In this document: in pieces, positions 9,294 to 16,686 of the stretch | Numbering within the stretch: position 1 is the first letter of the stretch | Layout of the letters: each line of letters opens with the position of its first letter | NCBI GenBank assembly: GCA_002422605.1 | Contig: DISW01000023.1 | Span: forward strand, 124,001 to 188,000 | Length of the DNA stretch: 64,000 nt | Direction of reading: 5' to 3' | DNA from: Bacteriovoracaceae bacterium UBA6200 | GTDB taxonomy: Bacteria; Bdellovibrionota; Bacteriovoracia; Bacteriovoracales; Bacteriovoracaceae | Program-made: the position numbers and the translations under genes | Notes under the pieces: generated by a model | The model's input: the letters and a program-made list of their open reading frames with translations, nothing else | What the model was told of the DNA's origin: nothing | The model's database searches: none

Positions 9294-9947
9294 ATGAAAA
9301 AGACATTGGCATTCCTGAGTAAAATTAAAAAGAACAATAACACGGAATGGATGAAGTCTCACAAAGACGTCTATCTTGAGGCGAGAAAAGAATTTGAGTC
9401 TCTGGTTCAAGAAGTGATTGTTCGTCTTGCCCAGTGGGATGAGAGGTTTCAATACCTGGAGCCCAAAGATTGTATTTTCCGCTTTAATCGGGATATTCGT
9501 TTTAGTGATAATAAAAATCCTTATAAAGAAAATTTTGCTGCGTTTTTTGGAGTGGGTGGTAAGAAAAGTTATCTGCCTGGTTACTATGTGAGCATTTCTC
9601 CCAAGGAAATTTTTGTTGGTGGAGGAATATGGCATCCTGAAACAGATAAGCTCATCAAGGTTCGGCGCTTTATTGCGAAGAGTGGTGATGAACTCAAAAA
9701 AATAGTAAATGATAAAAAGTTTAAGAAAACATTTGGTGAAATCAGCACTGAGGATACCTTAAAGCGCGTGCCAAGAGGATTCGAAGCCGATCATCCCTTC
9801 GCTGGTTTTATAAAGCTTAAAAGTTTTGTCGCTTCCAAGGAATTTTCTCAGAAGGAAGCTTTGGAGAAAAGTTTTGGGCAGAAGATAGATAAGACCTTGC
9901 AGATATTGCGGCCCTTCAATGACTTTCTTACTAAAGCGTTGGAATAA
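9294..9947 (+). CDS. DUF2461 domain protein
   Basis: 217-residue cytoplasmic protein of the DUF2461 family (TIGR02453 type), biochemical role unknown. Recognisable family blocks are NNTEWMKSHKDVYLEAR near the start, FRFNRDIRFSDNKNPYKEN in the middle, GYYVSISP and VGGGIWHP, then the C-terminal RVPRGFEADHPFAGFIKLKS. Length and start agree with the family. No Shine-Dalgarno precedes the ATG; an extended -10 lies seven bases upstream, so the mRNA is probably leaderless. Confidence 0.88.
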   Translation: MKKTLAFLSKIKKNNNTEWMKSHKDVYLEARKEFESLVQEVIVRLAQWDERFQYLEPKDCIFRFNRDIRFSDNKNPYKENFAAFFGVGGKKSYLPGYYVSISPKEIFVGGGIWHPETDKLIKVRRFIAKSGDELKKIVNDKKFKKTFGEISTEDTLKRVPRGFEADHPFAGFIKLKSFVASKEFSQKEALEKSFGQKIDKTLQILRPFNDFLTKALE

Positions 9948-9985
9948 GCTAGCACCAAGCTTTCTTTTAATGATAAGGATATGGG

Positions 9986-10390
9986 ATGAGTAAAGTAAAA
10001 GTTCAGCTTGTTAAATATGATATGACTAAAACAAAAAAGCGTAACCGTAAGGATATGCTTGTCGATAACAAAAGTGAAGCGGCCGTCCGGACCCAGCTTG
10101 AGCGTATTCATAAAGGTGAGCAGGTCGTTGCTATCCATGAAATTGTTTGGGGGGAAGTCCTCAACGAGAAGCCGGGCCAAATTCAAACTTTAACTGGAGT
10201 TGTGAAGTTCTTCGATATGGATAAAGGCTTTGGCTTTATTGAACCTCATGAAGAAATGGATGACTTATTTTTTCATAAGTCTGCCTGCCTTGAAGACGTT
10301 CCGCGGGATAGAGATATTGTGGAATTTCAAGTGAGCAAGGGTCCTAAAGGCCTGTCTGCGGTTCATGTGAAAATTTTGGACATGGATTAA
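9986..10390 (+). CDS. Cold-shock-domain protein with a basic N-terminal extension
   Basis: 134 residues. About 68-134 is a cold-shock domain: GVVKFFDMDKGFGFIEP carries the RNP1-type KGFGFI and DLFFHKSA the RNP2-type strand, so it should bind single-stranded RNA or DNA. The first 65 residues (VKYDMTKTKKRNRKDMLV and an acidic-basic helix) are not a second CSD and I do not recognise them. Free-standing CspA-like proteins are about 70 residues, so this is an extended form. Start ATG follows GATATGGG weakly. Confidence 0.85.
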   Translation: MSKVKVQLVKYDMTKTKKRNRKDMLVDNKSEAAVRTQLERIHKGEQVVAIHEIVWGEVLNEKPGQIQTLTGVVKFFDMDKGFGFIEPHEEMDDLFFHKSACLEDVPRDRDIVEFQVSKGPKGLSAVHVKILDMD

Positions 10391-10431
10391 GTTTTAACTC
10401 CTTTTGGAAAAGATGATAAATATCACTCTGG

Positions 10432-10455
10432 TTATATCGTAATATTACGATATAA
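10432..10455. promoter_or_regulatory. Perfect 24-bp palindrome, likely ArsR operator over the -10
   Basis: The left half TTATATCGTAAT is followed by its exact reverse complement. The right arm overlaps the best -10 candidate (TATAAG, 10451-10456), and only 12 bases separate it from the ATG of the ArsR gene. A dimeric winged-helix repressor binding here would block transcription of its own operon. The core 12-mer ATATCGTAATAT recurs upstream of the rhodanese operon near 30560. Confidence 0.75.
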
Positions 10456-10467
10456 GATGGTTCTATT

Positions 10468-10773
10468 ATGGACTTCCCCAAAACCGATATTCAATTCGCA
10501 GAATGGTGTAAGGCCTTGGCCCACCCGGCGAGAATCTCTATTATAAAAACCCTTATGAATCGTAGGGAATGCATTTGTGGAGAATTAGTCTTAGATTTGC
10601 CCTTGTCCCAGTCAACAGTTTCTCAGCACTTGAAGGCCTTAAAAGAATCAGGCCTTATCCAGGGTGAAGTGGAGGGAACGAAGTCAAAGTACTGCATAAA
10701 TAAAAAAAACATGAAGCTTTTCATGAAGATGATGGGAACCTTCCAGGAATCCATGAACCAAGGTTGTAACTAA
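10468..10773 (+). CDS. ArsR-family metalloregulator with CxC sensor motif
   Basis: 101-residue winged-helix repressor. ECICGEL (residues about 31-37) is the Cys-x-Cys motif in the alpha-3 helix used by arsenic-sensing ArsR proteins (ELCVCDL type). The recognition helix is LSQSTVSQHLKALKESGLI. It should leave the palindrome just upstream when As(III), Sb(III) or methylated arsenic binds. No Shine-Dalgarno is present; the leader would be only a few bases. Its TAA overlaps the ATG of the following permease by one base, so the two are translationally coupled. Confidence 0.88.
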   Translation: MDFPKTDIQFAEWCKALAHPARISIIKTLMNRRECICGELVLDLPLSQSTVSQHLKALKESGLIQGEVEGTKSKYCINKKNMKLFMKMMGTFQESMNQGCN

Positions 10774-11780
10774 TGAATCTCTTTCAATGGCTCAATTCAC
10801 AACTTTTACGGATGGACTGGTTATCTGATTTAGTTGGTCTGTTTGTGACTAACGTCTTGGGACTTAATCTTCAGGACCGAGTAGGCGGAAGTATCCATTT
10901 CTTTATTTATGATGTCATAAAGATCTTCATTCTCCTTTCAGTTTTAATTTTTTTAATTTCCTATGTGCAAAGCTTTTTCCCACCGGAAAGGACCAGAAAA
11001 ATCTTAGGAAATATGAGTGGCATTAAGGCCAAGGTCGTCGCTGCTTTATTAGGTACCATTACTCCCTTTTGCTCTTGTTCTTCAATTCCCTTGTTTATCG
11101 GATTTACAAGTGCCGGACTTCCAGTGGGAGTGACCTTTTCTTTTTTAATTTCATCACCTCTTGTGGATTTAGCTTCCGTCATTCTCCTCGCAAGTATTTT
11201 TAATTGGACCATTGCTTTGGTCTATGTTGTCGCTGGGCTTATATTGGCGGTGATAGGCGGCATGGTGATAAGCAAACTAAAAATGGATCGCTATGTTGAA
11301 GGATTTATCACGGCCAAAAAGATTCAGACTGGAGATGTCGTTGAACTATCACGAAAAGAGCGCGCTGAATTTTCAGTTGATCAGGTGAAAGACGTCTTTA
11401 AACGAGTTTGGTTGTATGTTCTTATTGGTGTCGGTATTGGAGCTGCCATCCATAATTGGATACCTCAGGAAATGATCACAAACCTTCTGGGTCAAAAGAA
11501 CTGGTGGTCAGTAATTGTTGCAACTCTTTTTGGTATTCCGATGTATGCTGACATCTTTGGAACCCTTCCTATAGCAGAGGCACTTGTTAACAAGGGTGTA
11601 GGGCTTGGAACCGCGCTCTCATTTATGATGGCCGTCACAGCCCTTTCCTTACCGTCCCTTATCATGCTTAAAAAAGTTGTTAAAATGCCGCTGTTAGTTC
11701 TTTTTACCAGCATCGTGACAATGGGAATTATCATTATTGGATATCTATTTAATTCATTTACTTATTTGTTCATCAAATAA
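10773..11780 (+). CDS. ArsP_1/YraQ-type permease
   Basis: Inner-membrane permease, 335 residues, about eight membrane helices. TPFCSCSSIPLFIG carries the conserved cysteines of the ArsP_1/DUF318 family, and the duplicated half has GIPMYADIFGTLP. Family members export trivalent organoarsenicals or are implicated in Cu or Zn tolerance. The preceding CxC ArsR regulator and following CxxC thioredoxin-like protein favour arsenic, but substrate is inference. Co-transcribed with both neighbours. Confidence 0.85.
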   Translation: MNLFQWLNSQLLRMDWLSDLVGLFVTNVLGLNLQDRVGGSIHFFIYDVIKIFILLSVLIFLISYVQSFFPPERTRKILGNMSGIKAKVVAALLGTITPFCSCSSIPLFIGFTSAGLPVGVTFSFLISSPLVDLASVILLASIFNWTIALVYVVAGLILAVIGGMVISKLKMDRYVEGFITAKKIQTGDVVELSRKERAEFSVDQVKDVFKRVWLYVLIGVGIGAAIHNWIPQEMITNLLGQKNWWSVIVATLFGIPMYADIFGTLPIAEALVNKGVGLGTALSFMMAVTALSLPSLIMLKKVVKMPLLVLFTSIVTMGIIIIGYLFNSFTYLFIK

Positions 11781-11792
11781 GTAGGAGGCAAT

Positions 11793-12023
11793 ATGGAAAT
11801 TAAGATTTTAGGAACTGGTTGTTCAAAGTGCCAAAAATTGACAGAAGCGACAGAGCTTGCAGCAAAAGAACTTGGTCTTAGCTATAATTTAGAAAAGGTC
11901 ACTGATCTTGAAAAAATTATGAGCTACTCAGTCATGTCTACTCCAGCATTAGTGATTGATGGAGTGGTTAAAGTGACTGGTCGAGTACCATCGCATGAAG
12001 ATCTTAAGAAATTGCTTTCTTAA
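11793..12023 (+). CDS. Small thioredoxin-like redox-active disulfide protein
   Basis: 76 residues of the TIGR00412 type: a minimal thioredoxin fold with the redox pair GCSKC at residues about 9-13 and the cis-proline segment STPALVIDG. These proteins commonly follow ArsP-type permeases. It probably passes electrons to, or chaperones metalloid for, the permease; this is inference from position. Good ribosome site (AGGAGG) before the ATG. Its end overlaps the convergent TauE/SafE gene by four bases. Confidence 0.88.
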   Translation: MEIKILGTGCSKCQKLTEATELAAKELGLSYNLEKVTDLEKIMSYSVMSTPALVIDGVVKVTGRVPSHEDLKKLLS

Positions 12024-12796
12024 ATCACTCCTAAGGTAATCAATACTCCTAGTACAAGAATAGTGGATGCCACCAAGTATCTTATGAGCTTCATATCCAC
12101 TTTCTTTAACAAACGATTTCCAATCAAGACGCCAACAAGCGCGGCAGAAGAAGCCAGAATCAGAACTGACAGATTATCTTCAATTCCCATCTTAGAAATA
12201 TTACTAAAATAAACCGACAGCCTCGTGAGATCTACAAAAAATGAAAACGCCGATCCTGTAGCAATAAATTGCTCTTTCGTTAATTTCGTCCGGATCAAAA
12301 ACATAGACCTGAACGCTCCCTGATTCCCCGTCAATCCTCCAAAAAATCCGCTAAGTATTCCTCCCAAAGGAAGATACTTCTGATCAATCGAAATATTCTT
12401 CAATCTAGGAATACCTTCGATAAGAGCGAAGACTATCATGAGAAGCCCTACAGTTAGTTTAATGGGTGTCGTTGAAAACTCTTTTCCAAGAAAAGCAAAT
12501 TCAAGCACCCTTGTTTGCTCTTCAAGCCTAGTGAGCATCCAGGCCCCCAAAAAGGCCGAGGGAATGGCAAGTAGTCCAAATCTCCACAGTGTAGGGAAGT
12601 GGATATTCTTTCTCATTAAAAAAACTTTAAAAGAACCATTCAGAAAGTGAACGATACCTGTCAGAACAATGGCGATAGCAACCGGAAAGAAAATGGCCAT
12701 GGTAGGCATCAGGATTGTGCCAAGACCGAATCCTGAAAAGAAGGTTAGAATTGAAGCTAGTAAAGCAACAATCATTATAGAAAGATGTGTCAACAT
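12020..12796 (-). CDS. TauE/SafE family anion exporter
   Basis: 258-residue inner-membrane protein with about eight helices. The N-terminal GFGLGTILMP and the later GGLTGNQGAFRSMFL are the paired conserved loops of the TauE/SafE family, which exports sulfite or sulfur-containing organic anions. Strong ribosome site AAGGAGAG. It is divergent from the PadR-chrA pair across only about 46 bases, so the two promoters share regulatory DNA. Confidence 0.85.
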   Translation of the reverse strand: MLTHLSIMIVALLASILTFFSGFGLGTILMPTMAIFFPVAIAIVLTGIVHFLNGSFKVFLMRKNIHFPTLWRFGLLAIPSAFLGAWMLTRLEEQTRVLEFAFLGKEFSTTPIKLTVGLLMIVFALIEGIPRLKNISIDQKYLPLGGILSGFFGGLTGNQGAFRSMFLIRTKLTKEQFIATGSAFSFFVDLTRLSVYFSNISKMGIEDNLSVLILASSAALVGVLIGNRLLKKVDMKLIRYLVASTILVLGVLITLGVI

Positions 12797-12806
12797 TCAA
12801 CTCTCC

Positions 12807-12835
12807 TTTACAGTCTAACTTCGATATCGTAACTT
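12807..12835 (+). promoter_or_regulatory. Promoter of the PadR-chrA operon with palindrome in the spacer
   Basis: TTTACA (12807-12812), a 17-base spacer, then TAACTT (12830-12835). The predicted start of transcription falls at or one base before the ATG at 12843. The 8-base palindrome CGATATCG (12822-12829) sits inside the spacer and could be a repressor contact. Confidence 0.5.
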
Positions 12836-12842
12836 GATTTAC

Positions 12843-13142
12843 ATGAAAGTAAATGAGTTCTTTTCAAGCTTTATTAAAATTCACATTCTCCATCATTGTC
12901 TTAAGGAAGAGATCTACGGTGCCTGGATGATGGAGGAGTTGAGAGAGCACGGATATAAAATTAGCCCCGGTTCCCTTTACCCAATGCTGCGCTCTCTTGA
13001 ACAGAAAGGACTGATTGCTTCAAGGGAAGAGCAGGAAGGAAAAATTAAAAGAAAGTACTACCGCATTACTGCGAGAGGAAAAAAAGAGTTGGCCGAAGCC
13101 AAAGGAAAATTGAAGGAGCTTATAGGTGAAATCCTTGAATAG
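12843..13142 (+). CDS. PadR-family transcriptional regulator
   Basis: 99 residues. The PadR winged helix is clear: IHILHHCLKEEIYGAWMMEEL, then SPGSLYPMLRSLEQKGLI (recognition helix) and the wing RKYYRITARGKKEL, followed by a short dimerisation helix. PadR proteins of this small class often sit in front of chrA and repress it; here chrA overlaps its last 17 bases. A TTG nine bases upstream is in frame, but the ATG at 12843 starts the conserved region. No ribosome site precedes either, consistent with a leaderless message. Confidence 0.88.
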   Translation: MKVNEFFSSFIKIHILHHCLKEEIYGAWMMEELREHGYKISPGSLYPMLRSLEQKGLIASREEQEGKIKRKYYRITARGKKELAEAKGKLKELIGEILE

Positions 13143-14313
13143 ATTTAAATCTCTTGAACTTTTACTCATATTCTTTCGTTTAGGGCTAACCTCATTCGGC
13201 GGTCCAATTGCTCATCTAGGTTATTTTAGAGATGAATTCGTATCAAAAAGAAAGTGGTTGAGTGAGCATGCCTATGCTGATCTTGTTTCTCTTTGTCAGT
13301 TTCTTCCAGGGCCTGCCAGCAGTCAAGTTGGGATGGCGATAGGTTATTCCCGTTTAGGTATCTGGGGAACAATTTTGGCCTGGATTGGTTTCACCATTCC
13401 ATCGGCGATTGTCCTGGTTGTTTTCGGTCTCGGGATGACTCACTTTGAAGTCGGAGATCAGCAACACTGGCTTCATGCTTTAAAAGTCGTCGCAGTTGCA
13501 GTTGTCGCTCAGGCCGTTCTAGGTATGGGCAAAAAACTTTGTCCTGATAAAGAAAGAATCACTATCGCTGTCATCGCAAGTGTGGTGGTGCTATTTGTTC
13601 ATTCAGCGCTCATTCAAATTTTAGTTTTGGTGGTCGCTGGAATCTTTGGGGCCTTTTTTCTTAAAAGCACCAAAGATTTACCCCATGAGCCTCTTCACAA
13701 AGGGAAGCGCCGAGTAGGTGCGGTCTTTCTTACTCTCTTTGCCGCTATTTTATTTTTACTCCCTGTGCTTCGAACAATATATCCTATGCAGGCGATTAAG
13801 CTTTTTGACAGCTTTTATCGCTCAGGTGCCCTTGTCTTTGGTGGTGGTCATGTTGTTCTTCCTTTGATTCAAGCAGAAGTCGTACCAACAGGCTGGGTTA
13901 CAAATGATCTCTTTATGGCAGGTTATGGACTGGCCAATGCTGTTCCTGGACCCCTGTTTACTTTTAGTGCTTATTTAGGAGCGGTCTCTGCTCCAGAACC
14001 TAATGCTTGGTTAGGGGCCCTTATTAGCTTAATTGCAGTTTTTTTACCTTCGTTCCTTTTGGTGATAGGTGCACTTCCTTTTTGGGAAAAGCTCAGGACT
14101 CTTCCAAAGATCCGTCAATCAATCCTGGGAATTAATGCTGGGGTTGTTGGTATCCTTTTAGCGGCTTTGTATCATCCGGTTTGGACGAGTGCGATCTTCT
14201 CGGCAAAAGATTTCGCCTTGGCCTTGTTTGGCTTTTTACTTCTTGAGTTCTGGAAAATACCTTCTTGGGCCGTGGTTCTAGTCACCGTCGGGGCGAGTTT
14301 TATTATTTATTGA
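13126..14313 (+). CDS. chrA: Chromate transporter ChrA
   Basis: Inner-membrane chromate efflux protein of 395 residues with the two fused CHR domains of the long form: FRLGLTSFGGPIAHLGYF with LVSLCQFLPGPASSQVG in the first half, and SGALVFGGGHVVLPLIQ with YGLANAVPGPLFTFSAYLG in the second. The start is GTG at 13126, inside the end of the PadR gene, preceded by AAGGAG at seven bases. The overlap argues for translational coupling. Chromate or sulfate export in response to oxyanion stress. Confidence 0.92.
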   Translation: MKSLNRFKSLELLLIFFRLGLTSFGGPIAHLGYFRDEFVSKRKWLSEHAYADLVSLCQFLPGPASSQVGMAIGYSRLGIWGTILAWIGFTIPSAIVLVVFGLGMTHFEVGDQQHWLHALKVVAVAVVAQAVLGMGKKLCPDKERITIAVIASVVVLFVHSALIQILVLVVAGIFGAFFLKSTKDLPHEPLHKGKRRVGAVFLTLFAAILFLLPVLRTIYPMQAIKLFDSFYRSGALVFGGGHVVLPLIQAEVVPTGWVTNDLFMAGYGLANAVPGPLFTFSAYLGAVSAPEPNAWLGALISLIAVFLPSFLLVIGALPFWEKLRTLPKIRQSILGINAGVVGILLAALYHPVWTSAIFSAKDFALALFGFLLLEFWKIPSWAVVLVTVGASFIIY

Positions 14314-14339
14314 ATTTTAACCTCTGAAAGAAAATTAAT

Positions 14340-14669
14340 ATGTATTTCACTATAAAAGTTCTTATCTCTGCCATTATTATCGCAACGGTCACAAAACTAT
14401 CCGAGAAGACTCCTATCGGCGGAGCTCTCCTCAAGTCTTTACCGTTAACATCTTTCTTAGTGTTTTTCTTTATGAAATACGAAGGCAGAACTAATAAAGA
14501 AATAAGTGCCATGTCCTGGGACATTCTGTTCTTAGTGATACCTTCGCTTGTTTTATTCATCATCCTTCCCATACTTCTTGATAGGGGCTGGAGCTTTGCA
14601 CTTTCTTTAAGTGTCAGCACAGTTGTGATGTGCTTGGCCTATGGGATTACTTTAAAGATCATGGCCTGA
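14340..14669 (+). CDS. DUF3147 family membrane protein
   Basis: 109 residues with four predicted membrane helices and the family's KTPIGGALLKSLPLTSFL loop after helix one. Function unknown. It lies 26 bases behind chrA on the same strand and may be co-transcribed. Confidence 0.75.
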   Translation: MYFTIKVLISAIIIATVTKLSEKTPIGGALLKSLPLTSFLVFFFMKYEGRTNKEISAMSWDILFLVIPSLVLFIILPILLDRGWSFALSLSVSTVVMCLAYGITLKIMA

Positions 14670-14690
14670 ATCATGCTGGCCCTGGGTTGC

Positions 14691-14993
14691 TTATCGTTTT
14701 ATTTCAGTTCGTAAGCTTTTAACCAGAACCTTGAGTTCTCTAATTTCGGAACGTAACTGGACAACTTCTTGTTGAAGAGTTTCTTTTTTCTCTTCAACTT
14801 GAACCTTTGACATGAGATAGGAAGCAAAGGTCGCAGCTACATAACCGAAAATAGCAAAGCCATAAACGGCAAGTATGAAGGCCAGAGTATCCATCAGAGG
14901 TGAAACTGAATTTCTAAGGGTGATGAGAAGGTTCCAGCGTTCACGGTTGAGTTGGTTAGGAGACGTTGCCATCGTAAAAGCATAGCGTTTCAT
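14691..14993 (-). CDS. Mini-protein derived from a voltage-gated ion channel (internal deletion relic)
   Basis: 100 residues. The start (SPNQLNRERWNLLITL) resembles the cytoplasmic N-terminus of bacterial voltage-gated K+ channels, and it runs straight into a segment resembling the last helix S6 (VYGFAIFGYVAATFAS) followed by a coiled coil (residues about 66-98). S1-S5, the pore loop and the TVGYGD filter are absent, so it cannot be a channel by itself. The frame is intact, so it may still be expressed as a one-helix coiled-coil membrane protein. No remnants of the missing part lie upstream. Confidence 0.6.
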   Translation of the reverse strand: MKRYAFTMATSPNQLNRERWNLLITLRNSVSPLMDTLAFILAVYGFAIFGYVAATFASYLMSKVQVEEKKETLQQEVVQLRSEIRELKVLVKSLRTEIKR

Positions 14994-15123
14994 TTATATG
15001 CACAAAAGACAAAGAGCGAAGAACTAGAGCATTGTCGTTTGCAATAAGTGAGCTAATTTCAGTTTAACTATAGGGGCCTTAAGTCATAAAAAGGAAGATC
15101 ATATTGAGAGGGAGGTATGAATT

Positions 15124-15426
15124 ATGAAGACTACTTTAGTTTTTTCATTAGGAATACTTTTAGGAATGCTTGATGCTTATGGAGCAAAGGCTCCATCGAC
15201 TCTCGGTCAACCGACATATCCAAGTTCTGGTTCCACTCGTAATCGTACTGATCTTATGGGTGGGTCTTCGTCCGCGGCCAGAACAAGTAATACTGAAGGC
15301 CTGATCGTCCCCACAGAAACTCCTTCACCAACCAGACAGGAGCAGCAGGAGAAGGAAGAAGAAGCTTTTAAGATCGGACCCTATAATGAAAAAGGGGAGT
15401 ATCAATATGTGGAGCCCAAGGATTAG
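15124..15426 (+). CDS. Small exported Ser/Thr/Pro-rich protein
   Basis: 100 residues with a signal peptide ending near AYGA, then a low-complexity Ser-Gly-Thr-Pro mature part and an acidic C-terminus (EQQEKEEEAFKIGPYNEKG). Not recognised as a family. Ribosome site GGGAGG precedes the ATG. Its last four bases overlap the convergent universal stress gene. A similar low-complexity exported protein is at 58052-58411. Confidence 0.65.
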   Translation: MKTTLVFSLGILLGMLDAYGAKAPSTLGQPTYPSSGSTRNRTDLMGGSSSAARTSNTEGLIVPTETPSPTRQEQQEKEEEAFKIGPYNEKGEYQYVEPKD

Positions 15427-16298
15427 AGCACAAGAATATTTCCATCAAACTCCTGCAGAATTCCTTTACTTGTGGAGCCGATAAAAAATTTCTCAATGGG
15501 ACCACGATTATGTCTTGAGACGACGACGAGGTCCGCCTTTTTTTCCACAAGACCACGGGCCAAGGCCTTGGCAGTTCGAAGATTTGAAATTTCAATATGA
15601 ATATCAGATTCTGATATATCTTTTATTTGTTCTAAAATAAATGATTTAGCCTTCTCTGTGATGAGGGACTTCTCTTCCTCGCTGAATTTATAAGTAGGCG
15701 CAAGGAAAGGTACAGTGTTTAAGGAGTCAGAAGAGAGGTCAGAGATGAAGGTCATATATTGAGCTTTACCGTTAAAGGCATGAGCAAAGTTTTTGGTATA
15801 GGTAATGGAGTCTTCTGAAACTTTAGACGGATCAACCAGACAGGTAATGTTGTTAATGGTCTTATTATTTTTAGCAATTAATACAGGAATAGGGGATGAG
15901 GCAATCATCTTTTCAGCGAAGCTTCCCACTCCGAAGAAACCTGTTTGTCCTCGGTGACCCATGACTAATAAATCGGCTCTCGTAGATTCGATTTCCTTAA
16001 TTAATTCTTTTTGAGTTGTACCGAATGTAACCATTCCTTCAAAGTTAACTCCACAGCGTATAACTTGTTCTTCCATCTTTCTGTCGAGAGAGCTTGTGAT
16101 TTCTTTTTGAAACTGTCCCAGAAGATTTTTCGCCTGAGTGTCAGTTGCAGGCCAATCCCAAACAGGAGAAACATCTGAAATATGAACGAGAGTGACCACT
16201 GCTCCAAATTTTTTTTGAATATCATGGGCCAACAGAATGGCACAGTCAGATTGCTTAGAGAAATCAGTGGCAACAAGGATTTTATTAACTTTTTTCAT
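15423..16298 (-). CDS. Tandem universal stress protein
   Basis: 291 residues made of two UspA folds. The first (about 1-150) has KILVATDFSKQSDCAILLAHDI and the nucleotide-binding GHRGQTGFFGVGSFAEKMIASSPIPVL; the second (about 150-291) is more divergent but ends HNRGPIEKFFIGSTSKGILQ. The first carries the G-2x-G-9x-G(S/T) ATP-type loop, the second a related one. No Shine-Dalgarno; TAAATT ends six bases before the ATG, so the message is probably leaderless. Confidence 0.9.
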   Translation of the reverse strand: MKKVNKILVATDFSKQSDCAILLAHDIQKKFGAVVTLVHISDVSPVWDWPATDTQAKNLLGQFQKEITSSLDRKMEEQVIRCGVNFEGMVTFGTTQKELIKEIESTRADLLVMGHRGQTGFFGVGSFAEKMIASSPIPVLIAKNNKTINNITCLVDPSKVSEDSITYTKNFAHAFNGKAQYMTFISDLSSDSLNTVPFLAPTYKFSEEEKSLITEKAKSFILEQIKDISESDIHIEISNLRTAKALARGLVEKKADLVVVSRHNRGPIEKFFIGSTSKGILQEFDGNILVL

Positions 16299-16304
16299 TT
16301 TGTT

Positions 16305-16315
16305 AATTTACCATA
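16305..16315 (-). promoter_or_regulatory. -10 region of the universal stress gene
   Basis: On the minus strand TATGGTAAATT contains two overlapping -10 candidates: TATGGT, 16 bases behind a TTGAAA (16332-16337), and TAAATT, which ends six bases before the ATG. Either gives a leader of five bases or none. Confidence 0.4.
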
Positions 16316-16408
16316 AGAATTCCATAATTCATTTCAAGATTATGTTAAGTTGGGTCGCGGAGCAGCAAGGACGATTTATTGGGATTTTAGAGAAGACTGG
16401 TCTTCAAG

Positions 16409-16633
16409 TTAAGCCTGAGAAAGCATATAAAGATAAAGCTCTTCGACTTTTTTTCGCGCCCAAGGAGTTCGTCGTAAAAATTGCAGCGAAGATTTAATGC
16501 TAGGATTACTAATGAAGCAATTGATTTTGATCATATTGCCCAGCTGTTCCCATCCATAGAAATCGACAAGTTTTGTAAGTATTGCTTCTAGTGTGATCCC
16601 GTGAAGGGGATCGGCGTTATTATTTTTAACCAT
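16409..16633 (-). CDS. VF530 family (DUF2132) DNA-binding-like protein
   Basis: 74 residues. The sequence DPLHGITLEAILTKLVDFYG followed by NPSIKSSLQFLRRTPWARKKVE is the diagnostic VF530 fold, a small helical protein known from structure and thought to bind DNA. I start at the ATG at 16633 because the family begins just before NNPLHG; two earlier in-frame ATGs (16663, 16675) would add residues not seen in relatives. The ribosome site is weak for all three. Divergent from the adjacent reductase gene. Confidence 0.85.
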   Translation of the reverse strand: MVKNNNADPLHGITLEAILTKLVDFYGWEQLGNMIKINCFISNPSIKSSLQFLRRTPWARKKVEELYLYMLSQA

Positions 16634-16686
16634 AATTCCCAAGCTTATCCTATTCTCATACATTATACTACTCATTTGGAGGGGCC

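Noticed and set aside
9213..9635. 140-codon open frame on the minus strand over the DUF2461 gene
   Set aside because: It runs antisense to a clear DUF2461 family protein, has no ribosome site and no recognisable domain; a chance open frame.
16237..16497. 86-codon plus-strand frame across the universal stress and VF530 genes
   Set aside because: It overlaps both genes on the opposite strand; VF530 has clear family motifs in its frame and this one has none.
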